Shown here in pieces: positions 53,330 to 61,003 of a stretch of DNA of 64,000 nt. Location of the stretch: contig NZ_OY762961.1 in the NCBI RefSeq assembly GCF_963666745.1, positions 3,531,274 through 3,595,273 on the forward strand. Direction: 5' to 3'. The translations under genes were made by a program, and so were the position numbers. Position 1 is the stretch's first letter. Every line of letters starts with the position of its first letter. The DNA comes from an uncultured Desulfuromonas sp. (GTDB taxonomy: Bacteria > Desulfobacterota > Desulfuromonadia > Desulfuromonadales > Desulfuromonadaceae). Below the pieces are notes generated by a model. That model did not search any database and was not told the DNA's origin. It saw nothing but the letters and a program-made list of their open reading frames with translations.

Positions 53330-53746
53330 ATGGAAGAAAAAACTACAATGTGGCCGGAACATTATCCAGAGAAGTGCCCGCCAGCAGAGGCAAAAAACGT
53401 TTCTGGACAGGTCTACAGATTTACCAATAGATCAAGCCCGAAATGCAAAGATTTTCTTTCATATTATGACCTTAAGCCAGAAAAAGACTGGGGGAGTAAA
53501 GCCTGTCAGGCTAGAGGGTTGTCTGTCTATACTACTGTAGAGGACTGCGAAACAGCAGTAGCGGCAGTGCCTGCACTTAGAAGAAAGAAGCTATGTGTGG
53601 CAGTGCTATCAGCAGATACAGGCGTTATTGCCCACACTCCATCAAATAATCATTACAACCATAAGACATTATGGTCTCTGGTTGGCGCGGAAGAGTTATC
53701 TGAAAGGTTTGAGCCGCTAGATAAGGTGAAGATGGCCCATGCTTAA
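53330..53746 (+). CDS. Unknown protein upstream of the DUF6575-like gene
   Basis: Not recognised; about 138 residues. The start is uncertain (ATG 53321, 53330 or 53348; 53330 has GGGA at a usable distance). It has five to six cysteines spread through the N-terminal two thirds and a conserved-looking C-terminal block, CVAVLSADTGVIAHTPSNNHYNHKTLWSL. No signal peptide. A/T-rich codon use differs from neighbours. It overlaps the next gene by 8 nt, so the two form a translationally coupled pair. Confidence 0.75.
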   Translation: MEEKTTMWPEHYPEKCPPAEAKNVSGQVYRFTNRSSPKCKDFLSYYDLKPEKDWGSKACQARGLSVYTTVEDCETAVAAVPALRRKKLCVAVLSADTGVIAHTPSNNHYNHKTLWSLVGAEELSERFEPLDKVKMAHA

Positions 53747-54932
53747 CCTGCCTAATAAAACAATACTTGGCCAGTTGTGTATTGAGACTGTTTTTCAGTT
53801 TTATGATATCCCGCGGCTATTTACTTGCTCGAATAAAACTGGAAGAAAGTATCTAGTTTTATCTGTATTTGATGACTACGAAAAATTTAACTGGCTGTAT
53901 CTTCCACTTTCCATCGATAGATTATCAACGTTGGTTAGTAAAGGAATTATGTTAAAACAAGCTTTTCTTGAACCTGAAGATGGTTATCTTTATAAAGTCG
54001 AATCTGATTTTTATGGGAGCGCATCAGTTGAACATGTTTTTCCTGAACAGATAGATGAAGAGGATCTTCCCGATGATGGAGCCTATCTAGAGTCTACAGA
54101 AAAACCTCAGCTTGGTCTCGGGGCAATTGATCCCGACCAAGCGGCTGAAGGTTCAAGAAGAGAAACTTATAACTTACACTTTTATCCTTGGGATACCAAT
54201 CTTCCTGAAATGGATGCACGGGCGTTAGGGGGAATACTTACTTCATTTCAAGATCTTGCTAATGCACTTGGCCAGTACTGTAAGGGTGATGTCACTTTGA
54301 AAGGTGCGATTCCTGCAGATATATTAGAGGCAACAAAATTTAGAGCTACTCAAATTTTTGAAGGGTCTTTTGGCCTACAGCTTAAGTCAAAAGTGCCGTC
54401 TGATTTATTTCTTGATTCTCTTGCTTCAGATGTCCTGGTGGAATTTACAAACTTAATTGATTCAAGAGATGATGAAGATAACATTAGCAATAAGCTTCAC
54501 ATGCTTAAAGGCAGAGTTGCATCAAGATATCGAGTATTCCTAAGAGAAATATCAAAGCTTGAGTCTTCTATGAAGCTCCATTGGGGTTCTCCAAAAAAAG
54601 AAAGAGGGCGCATAGTTGAACTTTCTAAACAGGAAATTAGAAGAGCCTTTGAACTTGTTAGCAAAATAGATACTGATATGTCCGAATCAGTTGAATTTAG
54701 AGCAGAGCTGTTGGGCCTCGATGTTAAAACTAAAAGATATAGAGTTCGTCATTTAACTGATAACGAAGATTATAGTGGAAAAATATTGGAGGAATCTCTC
54801 GATATTGTTAGGCATTCAGAGATTAATGGTATCTATGATGTAACTTTAAAAAAGATAATAGAGACAAATTCCTCATCTGGTTCTGAATATACAAAATGGG
54901 TTCTCGTTGGTTTGATATCCGTTAAAGAGTAG
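53739..54932 (+). CDS. DUF6575-like protein
   Basis: Protein of 397 residues in an A/T-rich gene. The N-terminal 110 residues match the DUF6575 pattern as I recall it: a leading strand, ETVFQFYDIPRLFTCSNKTGRKYLVLSVFDDYEKFNWLYLPLS. Beyond this the protein is helical (about 165-300) with a small beta-rich C-terminus. No catalytic motif is visible. AAGGTGAAG precedes the ATG, inside the upstream gene. DUF6575 proteins are of unknown function; the island setting and composition suggest recent acquisition, possibly a defence or conflict module (inference). Confidence 0.7.
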   Translation: MLNLPNKTILGQLCIETVFQFYDIPRLFTCSNKTGRKYLVLSVFDDYEKFNWLYLPLSIDRLSTLVSKGIMLKQAFLEPEDGYLYKVESDFYGSASVEHVFPEQIDEEDLPDDGAYLESTEKPQLGLGAIDPDQAAEGSRRETYNLHFYPWDTNLPEMDARALGGILTSFQDLANALGQYCKGDVTLKGAIPADILEATKFRATQIFEGSFGLQLKSKVPSDLFLDSLASDVLVEFTNLIDSRDDEDNISNKLHMLKGRVASRYRVFLREISKLESSMKLHWGSPKKERGRIVELSKQEIRRAFELVSKIDTDMSESVEFRAELLGLDVKTKRYRVRHLTDNEDYSGKILEESLDIVRHSEINGIYDVTLKKIIETNSSSGSEYTKWVLVGLISVKE

Positions 54933-54987
54933 TCCTTGAGACCTTGGTCGTAGGTGTGAATTCAAAGATAGGAGGTAAGCTTAACTT

Positions 54988-55190
54988 TGACAATCAAGAC
55001 CGCCGGGAATCGCCCCGGCAGGCGACATACTTTTGACTTGCCGCTCAAAAGTAACCCGACGTGTGGGCGCGGAAGCCCACGTCACGTGCGTACCAAGCCA
55101 CAAGAACAGATGAATCCCGCCAAACGCGTAAGCCTTGCCACCTTTCCCAACGCAAAATATTTCCGATAACTGTTGGCAATCTACTGGGAG
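54988..55190 (+). repeat. Structured dispersed repeat, copy B1 (internally deleted)
   Basis: It starts with the GCCGGG/CCCGGC hairpin and the CATACTTTTGA arm, then jumps from CTCAAAAGTA directly to ACCCGACGTGTGGGC, the 3' part seen in full-length copy C. The junction falls in the 8-bp CAAAAGTA that occurs in both hairpins of copy C, so this copy probably arose by deletion between those sites. It ends in GAACAGATGAATCCCGCC and a tail (CGCAAAATATTT...CAATCTACTGG) also found after copy B2. Confidence 0.8.
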
Positions 55191-55257
55191 GAGTTCCGGG
55201 GACAGTTTACTTAATTCAATAGGGACAGGGCCTAAGCCTGCCTTCGACTTACCTTTG
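55191..55257. other. Spacer between repeat copies B1 and B2
   Basis: Contains CCGGGGACAGTTTACTTAATTC and AATAGGGACAGG, a sequence style often seen at the edges of REP-associated transposase genes; no ORF is present here. Confidence 0.35.
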
Positions 55258-55690
55258 AAAATCAAAACCGCCGGGTTTCGCCCCGGCAAGCGACATACTT
55301 TTGACTTGCCGCTCAAAAGTATGCAAAAACCGGCTGAACTTCTCCTGACCCTAGATCAACCTACACTGAGTCTGTTTCCGATATGCGTTACGGATTCGGC
55401 TTGCCACCCTTTAGCTCGGCAAATCATGTAACTCATCATCTTTGGCGTAAAACGTTGACAACTGTTTGACGCTGCTTTCTATTTCTTGCGTGGCACCGAT
55501 CAAACGGGTGGGACGGTGCCCACCCTTCGGTTGTCTGTTATTTTGCGCCTCAGCCCTCCCGTTCATCGGGGTCAAACATCATGTGCGTACAAGCTACGAG
55601 AACGGATGAATCCCGCCCCCCCCCTGGTCTTGAGGTCGTCTTCAGCGCAAAATATTTTCTCATAACTGTTAGCAATCTACTGGCAACTCT
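55258..55690 (+). repeat. Structured dispersed repeat, copy B2
   Basis: Hairpins: GCCGGG/CCCGGC, CATACTTTTGA/TCAAAAGTATG (55294-55323), TTGCC/GGCAA (55401-55422) and GGGTGGG-ACGGTG-CCCACCC (55506-55525). The middle-to-3' part is deleted relative to copy C, resuming at GTGCGTAC. It ends with GAACGGATGAATCCCGCC and the tail shared with B1. Orientation is the same as in the other copies. Confidence 0.85.
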
Positions 55691-55779
55691 TATAGAGTTT
55701 TGCTGTGATTCTGTGATCGAAGCAAGCCCGCCGAAACTGCGAAGATGCTTTTTGAATGTAATGAGAGAGGAGAACAACC

Positions 55780-56469
55780 ATGAGCGAGAAAACCCCATTG
55801 CCGACCTGTGCGGTCTGCCCGGTGGAAGTCCCTGAACGAATCTGCCGCAAGGAAGAGGGCAAAGCTCTAGCCAACTGTCCGACAACCCGTTCCCCGGAAA
55901 TTTTGCGCGAGACCCTGGAAATTATGAAAGACCCGGACGTGATGGAGATGGTGCGTCAGGCGTCGATCCAGGAGGGGGAAGCCTACGGTGACCGCGACAA
56001 GGGCTACGCCAACATTCGCCCGATCAAACCGCGGATTCAGGAAACCATCGAGTTTGCCCAAAAGATGAAGTTCAAGCGCATCTGCCTGGTCTTCTGTATC
56101 GGCATGCGTAAGGAAGCCGAGATCATTCACCGGATTTTTAAAGACAACAGCTTCGAGACGATCTCAGTGATGTGCAAGGCGGGGGCGGTTTCCAAAGAAG
56201 AGATCGGCCTGTTACGCGAACAGCAGATCGATGTGACGAATTTTGAAGCGATGTGCAACCCGATCCTTCAAGCGTTGACCGCCAATCACCATCAGTCCGA
56301 CCTCAACGTTCTGTTCGGTCTCTGCGTTGGCCATGATGCCCTGTTTTTGAAATATGCTGAAGGCTACAGCACGGTTCTGGCGAGTAAAGATCGGTTACTG
56401 GCCCATAACCCGCTGGCCGCGATCTACCAGTATGACAGCTACTATCGCTATTTGAAAAATCCGCTTTAG
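55780..56469 (+). CDS. DUF1847 cysteine-rich protein
   Basis: Protein of 229 residues with a clear GAGAGGAG site. The N-terminal metal-binding-like cysteines are in CAVCPVEVPERICRKEEGKALANCPT. The DUF1847 body has RIQETIEFAQKMKFKRICLVFCIGMRKEA, VMCKAGAVSKEEIG, CNPILQA and NVLFGLCVGHDALFLKYAEGYSTVLASKDRLLAHNPLAAIY. The family is widespread in anaerobes and binds metal; its activity is unknown. It lies between repeat copies. Confidence 0.9.
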   Translation: MSEKTPLPTCAVCPVEVPERICRKEEGKALANCPTTRSPEILRETLEIMKDPDVMEMVRQASIQEGEAYGDRDKGYANIRPIKPRIQETIEFAQKMKFKRICLVFCIGMRKEAEIIHRIFKDNSFETISVMCKAGAVSKEEIGLLREQQIDVTNFEAMCNPILQALTANHHQSDLNVLFGLCVGHDALFLKYAEGYSTVLASKDRLLAHNPLAAIYQYDSYYRYLKNPL

Positions 56470-56582
56470 CAGGCTGTTTAAAAGGCCCAGGATGGGATTT
56501 TTTAACACCCTGATAGAATCACGATGACACCCCGTCGAGGACGGTTGTCAAAAAGAACTCGCAAAAATAAAGTGAGACGGTA

Positions 56583-56942
56583 ATGACGCCAAAAGAATTG
56601 ATTGTAAAATGGGTCGAGGTATTCAACTTGGGCGATGCGGATGAAATCGCTGAATTTTATTCAGAGTCCGCGATTAACCATCAAGTTGCCGAGAGCCCTG
56701 TGGAAGGGAAAACGGCCATTCGCAACATGTTCGCGGGTGAATTTTCACGCGCAAAAATGGTCTGCATTGTCGAGACCATTTTTGAAGATGGCGAATGGGC
56801 CATCCTGGAGTGGAAAGATCCTCTTGGGCTGCGCGGCTGCGGATTTTTCCATATCCAAAACGGTAAAATTGTTTTCCAGAGAGGCTACTGGGATAAATTG
56901 TCATTTTTGCGTATGCACAATTTGCCCGTCCCCAACGATTGA
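56583..56942 (+). CDS. SnoaL-like/NTF2-fold protein
   Basis: Protein of 119 residues with the NTF2-like cone fold pattern: WVEVFNLGDADEIAEFYSESAINHQVAESPVEGKTAIRNMFAGEF, then IFEDGEWAILEWKD and GCGFFHIQNGKIVFQRGYWDKLSFL. Such proteins are often polyketide-cyclase-like isomerases or ligand binders. Substrate unknown. It is 52 nt from the alpha/beta hydrolase gene, probably co-transcribed. Confidence 0.83.
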   Translation: MTPKELIVKWVEVFNLGDADEIAEFYSESAINHQVAESPVEGKTAIRNMFAGEFSRAKMVCIVETIFEDGEWAILEWKDPLGLRGCGFFHIQNGKIVFQRGYWDKLSFLRMHNLPVPND

Positions 56943-56993
56943 ATCTTGGGGTTTTAAAAAAGGGCCGTTGCACACTTTTTCAGGAAGAGCACA

Positions 56994-57626
56994 ATGACAT
57001 CATTCAACAGGCAATCTGTTCGCATCCCCGTCACATCTCTCTCTTTAGAGCATGATTCGACGCAAGGCTTTCTGTATGGTTGCGGCGAAACGGCCATTAT
57101 CCTTTCCAATATGGATACCAATGATCAAACGGAGTGGGATGGCGTTGTTGAAGGTCTTGTTGCGGATACTACGATGGTTCTTACTTATGATTACCCGCAA
57201 CAACAGGATGACCAGTCGCCGATTTTGCAACAGGCGATTTCGTTTGTTTGTGCTGCCGGGGCAAAGACCGTCATTCTTGTTGGAGCCAGCCGAGGTGGGG
57301 TCGCCTCTATTAAGGTGGCTGCACATTCGCCGGTTGATCCGCGTCTTGTCGGTGTCGTGGCGCTTTCCGCTCCTATTGAATATGAGGGAATGGTTTTTTA
57401 CAGCAAGGAAGAATTGGGTCGAATCAAAATTCCCAAGCTGTTGATCAATTCGGAATACGATGATGGCGCGAGCGATACACGCGAAATGTTTCAACTGTTT
57501 GATGAACCTAAAGAGATGCTTTTCTACCCTGGCGATGCTCACGGGACACAACTTTTTGCGGTAGAGAAACAAGCGATTATCACAAAATTGCAGGATTTCA
57601 TCGCTGTTGCTACTGGAGGGATGTAA
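56994..57626 (+). CDS. Alpha/beta hydrolase
   Basis: Protein of 210 residues, no signal peptide. The nucleophile elbow is GASRGG (Ser at about 101), the acid is likely in NSEYDDGAS and the catalytic His in GDAHGT. The oxyanion strand TAIILSNMDTND is unusual. It fits the dienelactone-hydrolase/acyl-peptidase-like group; substrate unknown. Repeat copy C begins 25 nt after its stop. Confidence 0.83.
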   Translation: MTSFNRQSVRIPVTSLSLEHDSTQGFLYGCGETAIILSNMDTNDQTEWDGVVEGLVADTTMVLTYDYPQQQDDQSPILQQAISFVCAAGAKTVILVGASRGGVASIKVAAHSPVDPRLVGVVALSAPIEYEGMVFYSKEELGRIKIPKLLINSEYDDGASDTREMFQLFDEPKEMLFYPGDAHGTQLFAVEKQAIITKLQDFIAVATGGM

Positions 57627-57650
57627 TTCAATTCAGACTTGTTTTTTGTA

Positions 57651-58181
57651 AAGTCAAGGTCGCCGGGATTCGTCCCGGCAGCCGACATACTTTTGACTGG
57701 CCGCTCAAAAGTATGTAAAAACCGGCTTAACTTCTCCTGAACCTAACTTCACCGACACTGGGTCTGATTCCGTTATGCTTTAAGGATTCGGCTTGTCGCC
57801 CTTGAGGTCGACAAATCGTGCGACTCATCACTACTGGTGTAAAACGTTGATAACACTCTTTCGTTTTTATCAACCTTTGGTGTGGCACCGATCAAACGGG
57901 TGGGGCGGAGCCCACCCTGCAGTAATCTTTTCTTTGCACCTCAGCCCTCTCGTTCAGCAGCACCGAACGGAGTGAGTGTCGCTGAAATGGTCGTCGGCAA
58001 ACTGTTTGAGCGATAGCGAGTTTTTGCCGACATCACAGCGTAAGCGAATGCAGTGAGGGAACCCGCTAGGGCGCAATGGTCGGGAGTCGATTTTGCGCTA
58101 CTTTTGTCGACGCAAAAGTAGCCCGACGTGTGGGCGCGGAAGCCCACGTCACGTGGGTACCAAGCCACGAGAACAGATGAA
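57651..58181 (+). repeat. Structured dispersed repeat, copy C (longest copy)
   Basis: About 530 bp. Hairpins in order: GCCGGGA-TTCG-TCCCGGC (57662-57679), a 12-bp stem ACATACTTTTGA/TCAAAAGTATGT (57685-57716), TTGTCG/CGACAA (57793-57814) and GGGTGGG-GCGGAG-CCCACCC (57898-57917). Then GCTACTTTTG/CAAAAGTAGC (58097-58122) and GTGGGC/GCCCAC (58130-58147). The 57950-58090 segment is only in this copy. No transposase or convincing ORF is present. It lies between the alpha/beta hydrolase and ilvN. Confidence 0.85.
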
Positions 58182-58212
58182 GCTTCTCAACGCGACGATG
58201 ATAAAAGATAGG

Positions 58213-58260
58213 GTCGGGACTTGAATTGCAACGTGTTCAACAAGCAATTCAAGTCCCGAC
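58213..58260 (-). terminator. Long hairpin downstream of ilvBN, probable terminator
   Basis: A perfect 17-bp stem (58213-58229 with 58244-58260) lies 11 nt after the ilvN stop on the minus strand. It is followed by CCTATCTTTT, a weak T tract. Confidence 0.6.
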
Positions 58261-58271
58261 AGGTTCATCAT

Positions 58272-58592
58272 CTAAGCACTCTGCTTAAACTCCGCCCCTC
58301 CATACATCTGCCGGCGCAAACCAGCAAACAGACAACTATCCTCCGCATGGCGCACAACCGTACGTACATCGGCAAGCTTTTCGACCTGGCTGATAATCTG
58401 CGATAGCCGATCACTTTCATTGACCAGCAACCAGATATCACTTTGCGCCCCATCATCCACGGGCAGACACAGAATTGCCTCCACGTTATAGCGACGGCGG
58501 GCAAACAGGCCGACAACGTGCGACATCACGCCGGGATGGTTATTCACACGCAATTCAAGAACGGTTTCACGACGGGTATCAGGCGCAGGCAT
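58272..58592 (-). CDS. ilvN: Acetolactate synthase small (regulatory) subunit, IlvN type
   Basis: Single ACT-domain protein of 106 residues, the short form typical of E. coli IlvN and not the roughly 160-residue IlvH. Motifs: ELRVNNHPGVMSHVVGLFARRRYNVEAILCLPVDD and SDIWLLVNESDRLSQIISQVEKL. The ACT domain binds valine for feedback inhibition. The start is ATG 58592 and it overlaps the 3' end of ilvB by 14 nt. Confidence 0.92.
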   Translation of the reverse strand: MPAPDTRRETVLELRVNNHPGVMSHVVGLFARRRYNVEAILCLPVDDGAQSDIWLLVNESDRLSQIISQVEKLADVRTVVRHAEDSCLFAGLRRQMYGGAEFKQSA

Positions 58593-60261
58593 GGCACTCT
58601 CCTTCCAGCATGGTGGTGTTGGCGGCTCCGGGGGGGACCATGGGGAAAACCATTTCCCGTCGGTCAATGGGGACATGAATCAGACACGGGCCGGGTTGTT
58701 GCAGGGTGTCGGCCAGCGTGTCGGCATTGGTGGTTGTCAGGCGCATGGCCTGGATGCCGAACCCGTGGGCAATGGCGACAAAATCAATAGCCAGGGCAAA
58801 CTCCGAGGCAAACAGGCGGTTGTCGTAAAAAAGGCTCTGTTGCTGACGGACCAGGCCGAGGGCCTGATTGTCGAGCAGGATGATTTTGACGTTGAGCTGT
58901 TCCTGGGCCAGGGTGGCCAGCTCCTGAATGTTCATCAAAAAACTGCCGTCGCCGCTGAAACAGACGACCGGCTGCTCTGGATTAGCCAATGCCGCGCCGA
59001 TGGCAGTGGGCAGGCCGAAACCCATGGTGCCGAGGCCGCCGGAGGTCAGCCAATGGCGTGAGCGGCAAAACGGATAATGCTGGGCCGTCCACATTTGATG
59101 CTGGCCGACATCGGTGGCGATAAATGCCTGCTCGCCAACGTGTTCGGCAATGTCGCGGATCAGTTCAAAAGGGCGGATCTGGTCTTTGCCGGTCAGTGCC
59201 ACCACCGTGGAGGTGTCGCGGCGGGCCTCTTTGGCCTGATTGATCCACTCTGGCCGGGACTGCTGCGGCAGCTGGTCATTGAGTCGCGTCAACGCTTCAC
59301 CGACGTCGCCAAGAACACCGATGTGGGCGGAGCGCAGTTTATGGATTTCGCTGGCGTCAATGTCAATATGGATGACGTTGGCCTGCGGGCAGAACTCGGC
59401 AATTTTACCGGTGGCGCGGTCGTCAAAACGGGCCCCGGCAACGATGAGCAGATCGGCCTCCTGCATGAGCAGGTTGGTTTTCTTGCTGCCGTGCATGCCG
59501 AACATGCCCAGGTTGAGTGGATGATCGGAACGGATGGCGCCGAGGGCCATCATGGTGGTGACCATGGGGATGTCATTATTCTCGGCCAGCTGACACGCGC
59601 TACGGCCTGCATCGGCAGTGACCACGCCGCCACCGAGATAGAGAATCGGTCGCTTGGCCGCAGCGATCATGCGTGCCGCATTCTCAAGCGCTCGTGCGTT
59701 GCATGGCGCGATGGCGGTGGCCCGTCCCGGTACCGGCCAGTCGGCAAATTCGAGAATTTCGGTCTGAACATCCTTGGGAATATCAACGAGAACCGGGCCG
59801 GGCCGACCGGACAGGGCCAGTTCAAATGCCTGCGGAATGACCTCAAGCAGTTCTGCGGCACTGCGCACCTGGAAGTTGTGCTTGGTGATGGGGATCGACA
59901 TGCCGTAGATATCCACCTCCTGAAAGGCGTCGGTGCCGATCATGTCGCTGTGTACCTGACCGGTGATGCAGACGATGGGTGTCGAATCGAGTTTGGCGTC
60001 GGCAATGGCGGTGAGCAGGTTGGTGGCGCCCGGACCGGAGGTGGCAAAACAGACCGCGGCCTGACCGGTGGAGCGGGCCATGCCCTGGGCGATGAATCCG
60101 GCCCCTTGCTCATGGCGGGCCAGGACATGGCGAATGTGTTTGGAATGAGACAGTGCGGTATAAAGCGGCAGATTGGTGCCGCCGGGTATGCCGCTGATGG
60201 TGGTGATCCCCTGGCGTTCGAGCAGGGCGATGGTGAGCTCGGCTCCGTTCATGTGGTGCAT
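58579..60261 (-). CDS. ilvB: Acetolactate synthase large (catalytic) subunit
   Basis: TPP enzyme of 560 residues, first common step of valine/leucine/isoleucine synthesis. The N-terminal PYR domain has GITTISGIPGGTNLPLYTAL, the catalytic Glu-containing HEQGAGFIAQGMARSTG and TSGPGATNLLTAIADA. A central FAD domain has MFGMHG. The PP domain has GDGSFLMNIQELATLAQEQLNVKIILLDNQALG. AAGGAGG precedes ATG 60261. With ilvN and the Val-rich leader it forms an enterobacterial-style ilvBN operon. Confidence 0.96.
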   Translation of the reverse strand: MHHMNGAELTIALLERQGITTISGIPGGTNLPLYTALSHSKHIRHVLARHEQGAGFIAQGMARSTGQAAVCFATSGPGATNLLTAIADAKLDSTPIVCITGQVHSDMIGTDAFQEVDIYGMSIPITKHNFQVRSAAELLEVIPQAFELALSGRPGPVLVDIPKDVQTEILEFADWPVPGRATAIAPCNARALENAARMIAAAKRPILYLGGGVVTADAGRSACQLAENNDIPMVTTMMALGAIRSDHPLNLGMFGMHGSKKTNLLMQEADLLIVAGARFDDRATGKIAEFCPQANVIHIDIDASEIHKLRSAHIGVLGDVGEALTRLNDQLPQQSRPEWINQAKEARRDTSTVVALTGKDQIRPFELIRDIAEHVGEQAFIATDVGQHQMWTAQHYPFCRSRHWLTSGGLGTMGFGLPTAIGAALANPEQPVVCFSGDGSFLMNIQELATLAQEQLNVKIILLDNQALGLVRQQQSLFYDNRLFASEFALAIDFVAIAHGFGIQAMRLTTTNADTLADTLQQPGPCLIHVPIDRREMVFPMVPPGAANTTMLEGECHACA

Positions 60262-60321
60262 TGGTTCCTCCTTGAGTTGTTCCCGAGGGGCACAACGGCG
60301 GAGTCACTCATGCAAATGCAG

Positions 60322-60355
60322 AAAAGCCCCGCCGGTATGCGCCGACGGGGCTTTG
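60322..60355 (-). terminator. Attenuator hairpin of ilvBN
   Basis: On the minus strand AAAGCCCCG-T-CGG pairs with CCG-G-CGGGGCTTTT, between the leader peptide stop and ilvB. The T tract is short (TTTT, with the first U part of the stem). The position and order fit a transcription attenuator. Confidence 0.75.
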
Positions 60356-60387
60356 AAAGTAATGTGTCTGACTCTCCCCCGTTGGCG

Positions 60388-60480
60388 CTAAATCACCACG
60401 ACCACGCTCACGACCACCACACACACCACGACTGCGCTCAGAGAAACTGCAGCAATGTTGTTGAGGGTAGCGTTGAGCAT
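60388..60480 (-). CDS. ivbL: ilvB leader peptide (IvbL-like, valine-rich)
   Basis: A 30-residue ORF with AAAGG upstream, beginning MLNATLNNIAAVSLSAVVVC and continuing with two runs of Val. Twelve of its 30 residues are Val, mostly in the second half, just before the attenuator hairpin. Ribosome stalling at Val codons when charged tRNA-Val is scarce would favour antitermination into ilvBN. The MLNA start recalls enterobacterial IvbL. Confidence 0.88.
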   Translation of the reverse strand: MLNATLNNIAAVSLSAVVVCVVVVSVVVVI

Positions 60481-60508
60481 CAGGGAAAGCCTTTGCGTTA
60501 AAAGTGTA

Positions 60509-60559
60509 AACAGTGTTCGAAAAAATTACGTGCTTTCGGGGGCGGTTGTCAACACTGTT
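60509..60559 (-). promoter_or_regulatory. Promoter region of ivbL-ilvBN with flanking inverted repeats
   Basis: On the minus strand: TTGACA (60547-60552), an 18-bp spacer and TAATTT (60523-60528). A 9-bp inverted repeat (AACAGTGTT 60509-60517, AACACTGTT 60551-60559) brackets the promoter with centres 42 bp apart, about four helical turns. Confidence 0.65.
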
Positions 60560-61003
60560 TTTTTAACGTTACCTTTTCTGCTGCATATAAAGATGTCGGC
60601 GGTGTGAAATAAAGAACTCCTTAACGTCTTCGGTTGAGCGCCAACGCCTCAATGCTTGAGGCTGCAGGGACGGCACTGCAGTTTGTCTATTTAAATATAA
60701 AATTAAACTTAAAATTAATTCTTGATTATTGACCTTTACTTAAGTAGGTTTTGTTGTGGGTTTTCCCTTATGCCAAAAGCAAAACGGTTTTGATCGCTCG
60801 GATTTGGACGACGTGCAGGTTCCAGCCAAAGATTTTGAAAGCTCGGTTGCTCCGGTCTTCGTTTTTTGGGTGGTCCTGCCAATAGACAATTAAAGGTTTT
60901 TCAAGAGGGGGTGGTAATAAAATGATGGGACGCTAGTTCGCCTGTATCGACCCGGAAATAAATGTCAACCTTTTACACAACAAAACCAATACTGGAGGAA
61001 AAA
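60560..61003. other. Intergenic region upstream of the 324-residue unknown gene
   Basis: No gene seen. A CTGCAG...CTGCAG hairpin at about 60662-60681 is followed by a very A/T-rich tract (60690-60750), which could be an UP-like element or promoter. A four-codon ORF starting near 60921 behind GAGGGGG is probably chance. Confidence 0.45.

Noticed and set aside
55550-55885. Frames on both strands within repeat copy B2 and its tail
   Set aside because: They lie in non-coding repeat DNA and overlap the start of the DUF1847 gene.
33363-58181. CRISPR array or phage attachment cassette formed by the regular hairpins
   Set aside because: Units are hundreds of bases long, scattered and diverged, with no short regularly spaced direct repeats and no cas genes.
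59077-60501. 474-codon plus-strand frame antisense to ilvB and its leader
   Set aside because: It lies wholly over the recognised ilvB, attenuator and leader; Gly/Asp/His-rich shadow translation with no known motifs.
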